32,308 nt of DNA from an uncultured Bacteroidota bacterium (GTDB lineage: Bacteria > Bacteroidota > Bacteroidia > JABEUT01), in contig CAIWVW010000036.1 of assembly GCA_903916255.1 (NCBI GenBank), positions 1 to 32,308 on the forward strand. Reading direction: 5' to 3'. Position 1 is the first letter of the stretch; each line of letters begins with the position of its first letter. A program made the position numbers and the translations under genes. A model generated the notes under the pieces. That model did no database searches. It was not told where the DNA came from and saw only the letters and a list, made by a program, of their open reading frames with translations. Positions 1 to 7,149 of this stretch are shown here, piece by piece.

Positions 1-15
1 GTGGGCTTTGCCCAC
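1..15. repeat. short perfect hairpin at window edge
   Basis: GTGGGC and GCCCAC flank a TTT loop, giving a perfect 6-bp stem. No T-run follows on the plus strand, so it is not a classical intrinsic terminator. It may be the end of a structured intergenic repeat that starts outside the window. Confidence 0.5.
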
Positions 16-45
16 GCCGCAACTCCATAAAACCCCTGCAACTCT

Positions 46-70
46 GTCATTCCGAACGGAGTGAGGAATC
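46..70. repeat. dispersed intergenic repeat, imperfect palindrome
   Basis: A 25-base intergenic segment whose ends ATTCC (49-53) and GGAAT (65-69) are complementary. From memory, near-identical sequences (CATTCCGAACGNAGTGAGG) recur in the intergenic regions of many Bacteroidota genomes. Only one copy lies in this window, so the repeat status rests on that recollection. Confidence 0.45.
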
Positions 71-82
71 GCACAGTAAATT

Positions 83-115
83 TCTGGAACGGTCAGAAAA
101 ATTATCCTATATTTG
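83..115 (+). promoter_or_regulatory. promoter of the DUF3127 gene
   Basis: TATATTTG at 108-115 matches the Bacteroidota -7 consensus TAnnTTTG. A weak -33 element (TCTG, 83-86; consensus TTTG) lies 21 bases upstream. Predicted transcription start is near 121, giving a leader of about 35 bases before the ATG at 156. Confidence 0.5.
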
Positions 116-155
116 AACTCACTAATTTTATATAAAAACTTTAATACCACCAGCC

Positions 156-536
156 ATGCAATTTGAATTGACAGGAACCCTAAAACTGAAAAAGGACGAA
201 CAAAAAGTATCTGATACATTTAAAAAGAGAGAGTTCGTCGTTACTGATAATTCAGGTAATTCTAATTATCCTCAACATATATTGTTCCAGTTAAAGCAGG
301 ACAAATGCCGGATACTCGATAATTTCAATCCGGGCGATGAAGTAAAGGTTAGCTTTTTCATCAGCGGCCGCGAATGGCAAAAAGATGGAGTTGTAAAATA
401 TTTCACATCACTGGATGCATGGAGGGTAGATGCCGTTGATAAAGGCAGTTCATCATCATCAGGCAGTCAGGAAACATCATACGCTACGGAAGCTGCTTTA
501 CCGGCTACTGAAGAACAAGATGACCTTCCTTTCTAA
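156..536 (+). CDS. DUF3127 protein with SSB-like acidic tail
   Basis: A 126-residue cytoplasmic protein. Residues 1-92 resemble the DUF3127 family (for example the REWQKDG...YFTSLDAWRV segment at 72-91), a small beta-rich, probably OB-fold domain found mainly in Bacteroidota. A Ser-rich linker follows (about 97-108), then an acidic end with EE at 119-120 and the terminus DDLPF (122-126). That ending closely resembles the DDDIPF tip with which bacterial single-stranded-DNA-binding protein recruits DNA-repair partners. No biochemical function is established for the family to my knowledge; a role at ssDNA or in binding SSB partners is inference. It has its own promoter and lies upstream of an unrelated regulator gene. 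Confidence 0.8.
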   Translation: MQFELTGTLKLKKDEQKVSDTFKKREFVVTDNSGNSNYPQHILFQLKQDKCRILDNFNPGDEVKVSFFISGREWQKDGVVKYFTSLDAWRVDAVDKGSSSSSGSQETSYATEAALPATEEQDDLPF

Positions 537-540
537 ATGC

Positions 541-605
541 TAAATTGTGAATTGTAAATTGTTAATGAATTTCATTTACCATTAAGCATTTACAATTTAC
601 CATTG
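541..605. repeat. A/T-rich micro-repeat ahead of the response regulator
   Basis: Reiterated attgt(g/a)aatt-type units fill the 70-base gap between the DUF3127 stop and the regulator start. GTAAATTGT (554-562) and ACAATTTAC (592-600) form a 9-bp inverted repeat, so the leader could fold just ahead of the start codon. Confidence 0.55.
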
Positions 606-608
606 AAG

Positions 609-1298
609 ATGCATACCATTTTACTTGTTGAGGACGAAAAGAATTTGTTGTCCGCTATTAAGCTTAACCTTGAGTTAGAGGGTTATGAAGTTATTGCTTT
701 TATGACTGCCGAAGAGGCTTGGCATAAGTTTAAAGGTATGCACTTCAACCTCATTATTCTGGATGTGACCCTGCCGGGGATGAATGGCTATGAGTTGTGT
801 GAGAACATCCGCCGGACGGATAAGAAAACACCCATACTATTTTTAACTTCACGTAGTTCGCCGGAGGATAGAATATCCGGTTTAAAATTGGGGGCCGATG
901 ATTATTTGAGTAAACCCTTCCATTTGGAAGAACTGTTGCTTCGTGTTAAAGCATTATTAAAAAGGTCTCAACCGGAGGGTGAAACCAATGGATTGGAAGA
1001 ATACCAATTTGGTAAATGCAAAATAAATTTTAAAACATTCGAGGTATTTACTAAAGATAGCGAACGCAAGGAATTAAGCAAACGCGAAATTGATTTGTTA
1101 AGACTTCTTATAGAAAAGAAAAACGAGGTTATCCCACGTGAGTTAATTTTGAAAGAAGTTTGGGGATATGATGGAATTCCATCAACGCGCACCATAGACA
1201 ACCACATTGTAACTTTCCGGAAATATTTTGAAAATGACCCCAAGGCTCCATTGCATTTCCATTCTATACGGGGTGTAGGATATAAATTTACAGAGTAA
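609..1298 (+). CDS. OmpR-family response regulator
   Basis: A 229-residue two-component transcription factor. The N-terminal receiver (about 1-118) has acidic residues in LVEDE (E8, D9, E10), the phosphoacceptor Asp in LIILDVTLPG (D52), and the conserved Lys in DYLSKPF. The C-terminal winged helix (about 130-229) has the OmpR/PhoB ending with TIDNHIVTFRKYF and RGVGYKF. ATG 609 is chosen; an in-frame TTG two codons upstream (603) is also open. No histidine kinase is adjacent in the window, so its partner is unknown. The 3' end overlaps the convergent O-methyltransferase gene by 11 bases, with no terminator between them. Confidence 0.93.
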   Translation: MHTILLVEDEKNLLSAIKLNLELEGYEVIAFMTAEEAWHKFKGMHFNLIILDVTLPGMNGYELCENIRRTDKKTPILFLTSRSSPEDRISGLKLGADDYLSKPFHLEELLLRVKALLKRSQPEGETNGLEEYQFGKCKINFKTFEVFTKDSERKELSKREIDLLRLLIEKKNEVIPRELILKEVWGYDGIPSTRTIDNHIVTFRKYFENDPKAPLHFHSIRGVGYKFTE

Positions 1299-1935
1299 GT
1301 TTCCTTGCAATCATTAATCCGTCGCGGATGGGTACTAACACATTTTCTACTCTCGGGTCCTTCATCACCATTTTGTTGTATTCCATTAAAGAGCGGGTTT
1401 CTTCATCTGCTTTAACTTTTGGTTCGGTTACTTTACCGCTCCATAAAACATTGTCGGCAACAATGAATCCTCCCGGCCTCACCTTGTGAATGGCCAGTTC
1501 ATAGTATTTGCTGTAATTCTCTTTATCGGCATCCAGAAAAACGAGATCGAAGGTATGGTTGATTGCAGGTATAATATCCAATGCATTTCCGACATATGTT
1601 TTAATCTTATTTTCCATACCCGCTTCTTTAATATAGCGCATCACCATCGGATGCAATTCTTCGTTTATATCAATGGTGTGAACCATTCCTCCTTCTTTTA
1701 CCGCTTCGGCAAGACATAATGCGGAATAGCCTGTGAAAGTGCCTACCTCCAACACTTGTGTGGGGTTTACCATGCTGCAAATCATTTTCAAAAAACGCCC
1801 CTGTAAATGCCCCGAAAGCATGCGGGGCATCATTACTTTGGCATAGGTTTCCCTGTCCAATTTTTTCAAGATTTCAGGCTCCTGACGGGTATGCGCGTCG
1901 ACGTATTTTTCTATGTTTTCAGGTAAAAAGTCCAT
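1288..1935 (-). CDS. SAM-dependent O-methyltransferase (catechol/caffeoyl-CoA type)
   Basis: A 215-residue class I methyltransferase of the Methyltransf_3 family. The SAM-binding motif I is VLEVGTFTGYSA (61-72), followed by the acidic residue that ends strand 2 in HTIDI (D89). The metal site is visible as FLDADK (133-138) and ADN (160-162). Members methylate a hydroxyl of catechol-like substrates with a divalent cation; the substrate here is unknown. It is the last gene of a minus-strand operon, 18 bases after the FemAB-like gene. Its tail converges on the response regulator with an 11-base overlap. Confidence 0.9.
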   Translation of the reverse strand: MDFLPENIEKYVDAHTRQEPEILKKLDRETYAKVMMPRMLSGHLQGRFLKMICSMVNPTQVLEVGTFTGYSALCLAEAVKEGGMVHTIDINEELHPMVMRYIKEAGMENKIKTYVGNALDIIPAINHTFDLVFLDADKENYSKYYELAIHKVRPGGFIVADNVLWSGKVTEPKVKADEETRSLMEYNKMVMKDPRVENVLVPIRDGLMIARKLTL

Positions 1936-1953
1936 ATGTTTGTTTGTTTAATG

Positions 1954-2889
1954 TTATTGTAATTTTCTTTTGAATTGGATTTCCTTAATCCATTTTAATG
2001 GTGCCGATAAATTGTTCTTCCTGATTTTATTAAAGTTCACCTTTTCCGAACCAAAACCATTATAAAACCGTGCAATATTAGTGTCGGAAGAACCGTCAAA
2101 ATCAAACATTAGATTGCTTCCCGAGTGTTCTTCTATATATGAATTTATAAGGAAAGTCATGGCCTGTGTATCATATCCTTTTTCATTCACCCCTGAAAAA
2201 AGAAAAATAGCCCGCCCGTTACTTTGCAGGAAAAATGCTCCGGCGCAAAGTTCATTTTCACCGGAATAAGCGCCCCATAATTGCCCTGCACCTTTTTTTA
2301 TGCAAGCCTGCATAAGTTTATCCAGAAGAGTATATTGAGAGCTTGTATGGGAAAACTCCTTTCCCTTATTATTACGGAATAATTCTATGATTTTTTTCGG
2401 TGCAACATCCTTTTTTAGAGTTAGAGAATTTGCCTGTGCTTTCTTTAAATTCCTTTTTGCCTGGGTGGAATAATTGGCGAAAATGCTTTTGTAATCTGTA
2501 TTTAAATTTAACAAGTGAGTAACGCCCTGGCTTAATTCAAATAAACCGGAACTTACAGGGTTTTGCTCATTCAGATTCATCTCTATATACTTGTACTCCT
2601 CTGGTATTTTTGAAAGAAAACCCGCAACTTCTTTTTCTGTAATATGTCTTGTTGAAAATAGCCCCAATTGTTGTGTATAGGGTGGGGGATATGTGTAAGT
2701 ATAACCATATTTTTCGCCTTTTGGTAAGGGCAATATGCTTGTATAATCATCTTCTACCAAAGCATCCCATTCTTTACATACTATTTCCAGATACCATGAA
2801 TAAGCATAAATCAATCCATTCGGAGAATTGGAAATGCAAGCATCCCATTTTTCCTTATCAATTTCGTTATGCTTTATATAATATATCAT
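1954..2889 (-). CDS. FemAB/GNAT-like acyltransferase
   Basis: A 311-residue cytoplasmic protein resembling the GNAT-fold FemAB/BioF2-like acetyltransferase group. The region around 130-300 contains YSTQAKRNLKKA, then GAYSGENELCAGAFFL and FDFDGSSDTNIARFYNGFG, the pattern typical of these enzymes (FDF.G........FK..FG). Related proteins attach acyl or aminoacyl groups to cell-wall or polysaccharide precursors. It starts inside the end of the deacetylase gene (4-base ATGA-type overlap), so the two are translationally coupled. Substrate unknown; a role in modifying the sugar made by its neighbours is inference. Confidence 0.72.
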   Translation of the reverse strand: MIYYIKHNEIDKEKWDACISNSPNGLIYAYSWYLEIVCKEWDALVEDDYTSILPLPKGEKYGYTYTYPPPYTQQLGLFSTRHITEKEVAGFLSKIPEEYKYIEMNLNEQNPVSSGLFELSQGVTHLLNLNTDYKSIFANYSTQAKRNLKKAQANSLTLKKDVAPKKIIELFRNNKGKEFSHTSSQYTLLDKLMQACIKKGAGQLWGAYSGENELCAGAFFLQSNGRAIFLFSGVNEKGYDTQAMTFLINSYIEEHSGSNLMFDFDGSSDTNIARFYNGFGSEKVNFNKIRKNNLSAPLKWIKEIQFKRKLQ

Positions 2890-4196
2890 TTGGCTCCCGC
2901 TTCTAATATACTTTCAAAAACCGCTTTCCATCCTTTCCAATGCCCCATATCGTTCAGGCTATGATTGTGCCAGATGAAAATAAATTCGCCTTTGTATTTT
3001 TTTACTTTAGCCAAAAGTCCTTGCGTTACTGATATAGCTTCCTTCGGAGTTTGGTGCAGATATTCATTCAGCGTGCCATCCATTACTATGCTGGAATGCA
3101 ACTTTACAGGTAAAAGACTTTCAGCTTGCAAATCATAGAATAAAAATGGAGTACAAATACTTGCCCTGAATCCGGCTTGTCCGGCATAAGCCATAGTATA
3201 GTCATCTGTAATGCCAAGTTGTGTAAGGCAGCGGTAGGTTTCCGGCAGGTTTAACCGTAAAAAATGCTGGCGTGAACAGCATATTTTTGCAGGGATATTC
3301 CGTTCTACATTCACTATTTCTTGTGATACTATTTTCGCATCACTGTTTGAATTATAAGAAGGGTGTATTCCAATTTCTGCAAATGAATTTATTCTGTTTA
3401 CAAGCTTTTTGAAGCGGGTTGAATCGGGAGAAATATTTTTGTCGTTATGCCCGCGCTTCCCCGCAAGGAAAAAGTAAATCGGGCGTAAATTATATTTCCT
3501 GAAAATACTTTCCTGGTAATCGAATGTATCGTAAGGGTCTTTTTTCAAATGCATGAAAACCAATTTCTTTTCAATCGCTGTTTTCAATTGAAATTTAGAC
3601 AAAGCCTTGAAATATGAACCAATGGTAACCCCTGCTGTCCTGCCTAAATGGGCATAAGCGACATCAATATCAATAGTTGGGACAAATGAAAAAGTATTTT
3701 CAGAAAATGAAATAGCAGGATACTTTTTCAGGATTATTTTCTTCAATTCCTCCGCCCATAAATTAATTAGGGGTTCATGGAGGAAATTATTTTTATAGGC
3801 AAGGCTGTTTGAGAAATGGAAACGGGTATGCTCATCGGGCTTGTGCGAGAAATATTCTTCATAGCGGCTAACCAGGTAAAAGGCAACTGAAAAAATATCA
3901 AAAGGCAAATCCCTTGAATCAGTCGGGAAAAATATTTTCATATTGTTCCATTCCGATATATGAATATTTTGAGGTTTTATGCCTGTTTCTGCAAGTAAAC
4001 CCCAAGGTGCAATTTGCAATATATCAGTTGGGAATAATGAAGAAGAATAATTCAGTTTTGCTCCGCTATATGCCTTGAATGCCGCTTCATCAGAGGTAAT
4101 GGTAAACGGAGTTTTAATAAGCGAATCAAAAAAAAGCTGAAAGATATAATGCACCCGTTGGGTAACTTTAGGCGTATATATCAATAATCCCGACAT
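2886..4196 (-). CDS. polysaccharide deacetylase family protein
   Basis: A 436-residue protein. The C-terminal half looks like a polysaccharide deacetylase (NodB-like) fold: FVPTIDIDVAY supplies the Asp-Asp pair, EIGIHPSYNS a metal-binding His, GFRASICTPF the motif with the conserved Arg, and IWHNHSLND the terminal His motif. The N-terminal 160 or so residues form a separate domain of a kind I recall being paired with this deacetylase in Bacteroidota (possibly DUF7033). No signal peptide is visible, so it probably acts in the cytoplasm on a precursor. It lies 2 bases after wecB and overlaps the FemAB-like gene by 4 bases, which points to a sugar or lipid-linked sugar pathway. Confidence 0.82.
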   Translation of the reverse strand: MSGLLIYTPKVTQRVHYIFQLFFDSLIKTPFTITSDEAAFKAYSGAKLNYSSSLFPTDILQIAPWGLLAETGIKPQNIHISEWNNMKIFFPTDSRDLPFDIFSVAFYLVSRYEEYFSHKPDEHTRFHFSNSLAYKNNFLHEPLINLWAEELKKIILKKYPAISFSENTFSFVPTIDIDVAYAHLGRTAGVTIGSYFKALSKFQLKTAIEKKLVFMHLKKDPYDTFDYQESIFRKYNLRPIYFFLAGKRGHNDKNISPDSTRFKKLVNRINSFAEIGIHPSYNSNSDAKIVSQEIVNVERNIPAKICCSRQHFLRLNLPETYRCLTQLGITDDYTMAYAGQAGFRASICTPFLFYDLQAESLLPVKLHSSIVMDGTLNEYLHQTPKEAISVTQGLLAKVKKYKGEFIFIWHNHSLNDMGHWKGWKAVFESILEAGAK

Positions 4197-4198
4197 TG

Positions 4199-5344
4199 TT
4201 AGCTGAAGTTACGGACGATTTCCATACATATAAATTTGGCGGCTTTTCCATCGCCATACAAAGCAGGGTATGTATTTGTTTTCTTATTCCTGAAATAGTT
4301 GAACGCCTCTTTTATTTTCTTTCCATTGGCATCCGCTAACATGGAATTACCGCATTCCACCAATTCAACCCATTCGGTTTCGGGGCGTAATACGATACAT
4401 GGCTTATGCAGGAAAAAAGCCTCTTTCTGCACACCTCCGGAATCGGTCAATACCATACTGCACCGCTTCTCCAATAAAAGCATTTCGAGGAATGAAGCGG
4501 GTTGAATTATATGGAACAAAGCATTCCCTTTAATACTTTTCATTGCCGAAAGGTTCAGCTTATCCAGCGATGCGGAAGTACGCGGGTGCATAGGAAATAC
4601 CACCGCAATTTTTTCTTTAACACTAATTTCGTTGATGGCTTCTAATATGGCGTTCAACCTTTCCGGAACATCGGTATTACTATCACGATGGATAGTTACC
4701 AATAAATATTCTTGGTCTTTTAGCCCAAGATTATCAAGGATTCCGGAGTTTGCTTCCGCTACTTCTGAAAAATAAAGTGTGTTGTCGTACATCACATCTC
4801 CGCAATGGAAAATGCCGGGTTTGTTAATTGAAAATGGCGATTCATTATCCTGATTGAAACCTTCACGCAGTAAGTTATCATATCCTGATTGGGTGGGAGT
4901 AAAGAGCAAAGTAGAGCAATGGTCGCATACAATGCGGTTGATTTCCTCGGGCATAGTTTTATTGAAGGACCGCAATCCGGCTTCAATATGCACCAATGGA
5001 ATTTTAAGTTTAGATGCAGCTATAGCAGCCGCCAAAGTCGAGTTAGTGTCACCATAAACCACAATAGCGGCAGGCTTTTCAAGCAATGCGATGTTTTCAA
5101 TGCCTTCAATCATGGCTGCGGTTTGTTTGCCATGTGCGCCGGAGCCTACATTCAAATTATAAGTAGGTTGAGGTATACCCATTTCACGAAAAAACACATC
5201 CGACATTGTCTCATCATAGTGTTGCCCCGTATGCAGCAGCACTTCCTTAATCTCTTTACTGTAGTTATTTGTAATAGCCCTGTTTAAAGCGGAAGCTTTA
5301 ATAATTTGCGGCCTTGCGCCTATTACAGTTAAAATTTTTATCAT
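4199..5344 (-). CDS. wecB: UDP-N-acetylglucosamine 2-epimerase, non-hydrolysing
   Basis: A 381-residue cytoplasmic enzyme interconverting UDP-GlcNAc and UDP-ManNAc for surface polysaccharide synthesis. Family marks are GARPQIIKASAL near the N-terminus, HTGQHYD, YGDTNSTLA, HIEAGLRS, PEEINR, VTIHRDSN, and DSGGVQKEAFF near the C-terminus. Length matches the family (about 370-390). It is packed 3 bases after radC and 2 bases before the deacetylase gene. No UDP-ManNAc dehydrogenase gene is present in the window, so the downstream fate of ManNAc is not shown. Confidence 0.95.
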   Translation of the reverse strand: MIKILTVIGARPQIIKASALNRAITNNYSKEIKEVLLHTGQHYDETMSDVFFREMGIPQPTYNLNVGSGAHGKQTAAMIEGIENIALLEKPAAIVVYGDTNSTLAAAIAASKLKIPLVHIEAGLRSFNKTMPEEINRIVCDHCSTLLFTPTQSGYDNLLREGFNQDNESPFSINKPGIFHCGDVMYDNTLYFSEVAEANSGILDNLGLKDQEYLLVTIHRDSNTDVPERLNAILEAINEISVKEKIAVVFPMHPRTSASLDKLNLSAMKSIKGNALFHIIQPASFLEMLLLEKRCSMVLTDSGGVQKEAFFLHKPCIVLRPETEWVELVECGNSMLADANGKKIKEAFNYFRNKKTNTYPALYGDGKAAKFICMEIVRNFS

Positions 5345-5347
5345 AGT

Positions 5348-6058
5348 TTATAAAAGCCCTTCGTCTGCAAAGCTAAAGTATCCCGTGTCAGAAACAATTA
5401 TATGGTCCAAAACATTTATGTCGAGCAGTTTGGCGGTCTGTTTTACTTTTTGGGTCAGGTCCTTGTCTTCCTGGCTGGGCTTCAGGTTTCCCGACGGATG
5501 ATTGTGGCAAAGCACCATCCCTGTTGCAAAGTTATCGAGCGCATTTTTCAATATCAGGCGTATATCAGCCACAGTGCCTGTTATGCCGCCCATACTTACC
5601 TTTTGCGCCGAGAGTATTTTATTTGCCCTGTTCAGGTACATAACCCAAAATTCTTCATTACGTAAATCGGCTAAATGATGAAAATATTCAAACACATCCT
5701 TGCTTCCTTCAATCTTTTCTTTCTCCCGCACTTCGGCGGTACGCCTGCGTTTCGCCAGTTCTAGCGCGGCTACTATGGTGATGGCTTTCGCTTCGCCGAT
5801 ACCTTTGTACTTCTTTAAATCAGAGACGGAAAACTTACCCAGTTCGTTCAGATTATTGTGGGCATCTTTCAAAATTGACTTGCACAAATCCACTGCTGAT
5901 TCACCAGGAGTGCCTGAACCTATTAGTATAGCCAGCAGCTCCGCATCGGATAGTACGCTGGATCCTTTCAGCATCAGCTTTTCCCGGGGACGGTCCTCTT
6001 CGGCCCAACTGCGGATTCCGTTTATTTCCTTGCTTGTATCTTCTATGTGGTCAGACAT
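5348..6058 (-). CDS. radC: RadC family JAB/MPN-domain protein
   Basis: A 236-residue protein of the UPF0758/RadC family. Residues 30-105 hold a helix-hairpin-helix-like segment (KYKGIGEAKAITIVAALELAKR, 83-104). The C-terminal JAB domain has the metal motif H185-N-H187-P-S189-G190 with D198, plus an upstream Glu in NEEFW (134-138). Despite its name, a direct role in DNA repair is not established; a metalloprotease/nuclease-like JAMM activity is inferred from the motif. It is the first gene of the five-gene operon, with a -7 box (6078-6085) 20 bases upstream. Confidence 0.93.
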   Translation of the reverse strand: MSDHIEDTSKEINGIRSWAEEDRPREKLMLKGSSVLSDAELLAILIGSGTPGESAVDLCKSILKDAHNNLNELGKFSVSDLKKYKGIGEAKAITIVAALELAKRRRTAEVREKEKIEGSKDVFEYFHHLADLRNEEFWVMYLNRANKILSAQKVSMGGITGTVADIRLILKNALDNFATGMVLCHNHPSGNLKPSQEDKDLTQKVKQTAKLLDINVLDHIIVSDTGYFSFADEGLL

Positions 6059-6077
6059 TTGCCTGCTTGTTTAGGTA

Positions 6078-6085
6078 CAAAGATA
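6078..6085 (-). promoter_or_regulatory. -7 box for the radC operon
   Basis: On the minus strand the sequence reads TATCTTTG, a full match to TAnnTTTG, and is followed after 19 bases by the radC ATG. No good -33 TTTG lies at the expected spacing. Confidence 0.5.
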
Positions 6086-6096
6086 CAAGAGTACAG

Positions 6097-6124
6097 ATAT
6101 AAGCTATAAGATATGAGTTATAAG
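6097..6124. repeat. A/T-rich micro-repeat upstream of radC
   Basis: Reiterated units of the type ataagctataagatatgag, about 40-65 bases upstream of the radC start. Same style as the repeats at 16506-16540 and 19629-19659. Confidence 0.45.
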
Positions 6125-6288
6125 CGGGAAAACCAGCAAAATTCCTTCAAGTGAAATGTCCGGCTTTTATGCGTATTTGAAAATTGCAAAATGCCTTTTA
6201 TCCCTTACGGGGTATAGTATTGAGCCATGTCCGGATTTTTTGGAGATTTTGGACATTTTTAGTGACAGGCAAATGTGTGGCACTCGGC

Positions 6289-6308
6289 AGTCAATGACTT
6301 TTGGGGAA
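6289..6308 (+). repeat. 20-base direct repeat, upstream copy
   Basis: agtcaatgacttttggggaa, identical to the copy at 6407-6426, 118 bases apart. A TTTG at 6328-6331 lies at almost the same offset as the real -7 TTTG after the second copy, but without the TA at the right spacing. It looks like a decayed duplicate promoter. Confidence 0.75.
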
Positions 6309-6406
6309 GATAAAGAGGTTTTACAGGTTTGTTCAGTAAATAAGTGTTGAAAATAGGGAGACACTAAAGAGTGGTATCTATATAGTGTCGGATGTGATAA
6401 TATAAA

Positions 6407-6426
6407 AGTCAATGACTTTTGGGGAA
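6407..6426 (+). repeat. 20-base direct repeat, promoter copy
   Basis: Exact second copy of the repeat at 6289-6308. It contains the TTTG (6418-6421) that serves as the predicted -33 element for the 6476 gene, so a protein bound to the repeat would directly affect that promoter. Confidence 0.75.
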
Positions 6427-6450
6427 CAAGTAAAGCAATTATTATATTTG
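6418..6450 (+). promoter_or_regulatory. strong promoter of the two-repeat gene
   Basis: TTTG (6418-6421), 21-base spacer, TATATTTG (6443-6450). Both boxes match the Bacteroidota consensus at the right distance. Predicted transcription start is near 6456, leaving about 20 bases before the ATG at 6476. Confidence 0.7.
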
Positions 6451-6475
6451 TTGATGAATAAATGCTATTACAATT

Positions 6476-7015
6476 ATGGATAAAACGCGGTCGTATACCC
6501 AAGAAGAAATTCTGGCGCTTGCCCTCACTATAGAGCTTAACGACAAATCGGTCAATTCTTTTAAATGGTTGATGGAGCATAACTGCGTTGAGTTGGCTGC
6601 CTTGTGCGATGTATTGGTAAATGGCAAAGCTCCGGCAAGGGATTGGTTGGAGAAAAATAATTATACTACAATTACAACCTTTATAGATGCCATAAGTGCG
6701 GATGATAATGATAACGCAATACAGGCATTATTGCACAGCACGCACCCTGAGTGGGCTGCCGTTGCCAATATGGTAAATGATGGCGACGATGAAGCCGAGC
6801 AATGGCTGATTAAAAACGGATTGAAATATTTTGCAGCATTTGGAGATATTTTAGATAAAAAGATAGAAGAGAGCAATACCCGGGTCGAAACTGCTTCAGC
6901 AGGTGTGTTAGTTGCAGAGGTAGTTGCCGGAGCACTGTTAGGCGGATTTGGCGGAATGGGTTTTGCCGGAGGTGGTGGTAGCTTTGGTGGGGGAGGAGCA
7001 GGAGGGTTGTGGTAG
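6476..7015 (+). CDS. uncharacterised protein, two helical repeats and Gly-rich tail
   Basis: 179 residues, no family recognised. Residues 31-73 and 84-126 align without gaps as a tandem duplication; shared positions include L32/L85, E39/E92, A41-A42/A94-A95, G50/G103, A54/A107, W57-L58/W110-L111, K60-N61/K113-N114, F69/F122 and D71/D124. This suggests two copies of an alpha-helical hairpin. A hydrophobic Ala/Gly segment (about 143-164) could be a membrane helix, and the last 20 residues are mostly Gly with a terminal Trp. No signal peptide. Transcribed alone from a strong promoter. Its TAG stop is the first three bases of a hairpin repeat. Function unknown; membrane attachment or self-assembly through the tail is only a possibility. 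Confidence 0.8.
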   Translation: MDKTRSYTQEEILALALTIELNDKSVNSFKWLMEHNCVELAALCDVLVNGKAPARDWLEKNNYTTITTFIDAISADDNDNAIQALLHSTHPEWAAVANMVNDGDDEAEQWLIKNGLKYFAAFGDILDKKIEESNTRVETASAGVLVAEVVAGALLGGFGGMGFAGGGGSFGGGGAGGLW

Positions 7016-7048
7016 TCCGAGCCGGAAGGGTAGCGGAGCCCGGCAGGC
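7013..7048 (+). repeat. stop-codon-anchored hairpin repeat, two decayed copies
   Basis: TAGTCCGAGCCGGAAGGG is followed directly by TAGCGGAGCCCGGCAGGC. The first TAG is the stop codon of the 6476 gene. The two units match, in the same order, the pair following dnaN (minus strand, 10027-10068), with a base lost and stem mismatches, so this looks like a degenerate copy. Confidence 0.75.
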
Positions 7049-7124
7049 AAATATAAAAGGCAAAGAAGTTAGGGGAGATGACAAGGTTTCAACAGATATT
7101 CTCTTGATGAGAAAATATTTTATT

Positions 7125-7132
7125 TATTTTTG
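7125..7132 (+). promoter_or_regulatory. -7 box for the CHU_C protein gene
   Basis: TATTTTTG matches TAnnTTTG; CTTG at 7103-7106 is a possible -33 element 18 bases upstream. The ATG follows 17 bases after the box. Confidence 0.45.
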
Positions 7133-7149
7133 TAACAGATTAATAATTA

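Larger units (their letters stand above)
6059..6475. other. 417-base intergenic region between divergent genes
   Basis: I see no credible gene here; short open frames lack family resemblance and overlap repeats. It holds the radC -7 box and micro-repeat, two copies of a 20-base direct repeat, a 7-bp inverted repeat (GACACTA 6360-6366 with TAGTGTC 6383-6389), and a strong promoter for the gene at 6476. Confidence 0.6.

Noticed and set aside
4889-5287. Plus-strand frame of 132 codons opposite wecB
   Set aside because: Antisense shadow of a conserved epimerase; no motif of its own.
6167-6580. Open frame of 137 codons on the minus strand across the 6289-6450 repeats
   Set aside because: It overlaps a strong plus-strand promoter and the start of the 6476 gene, has no family resemblance, and reads through the direct repeats.
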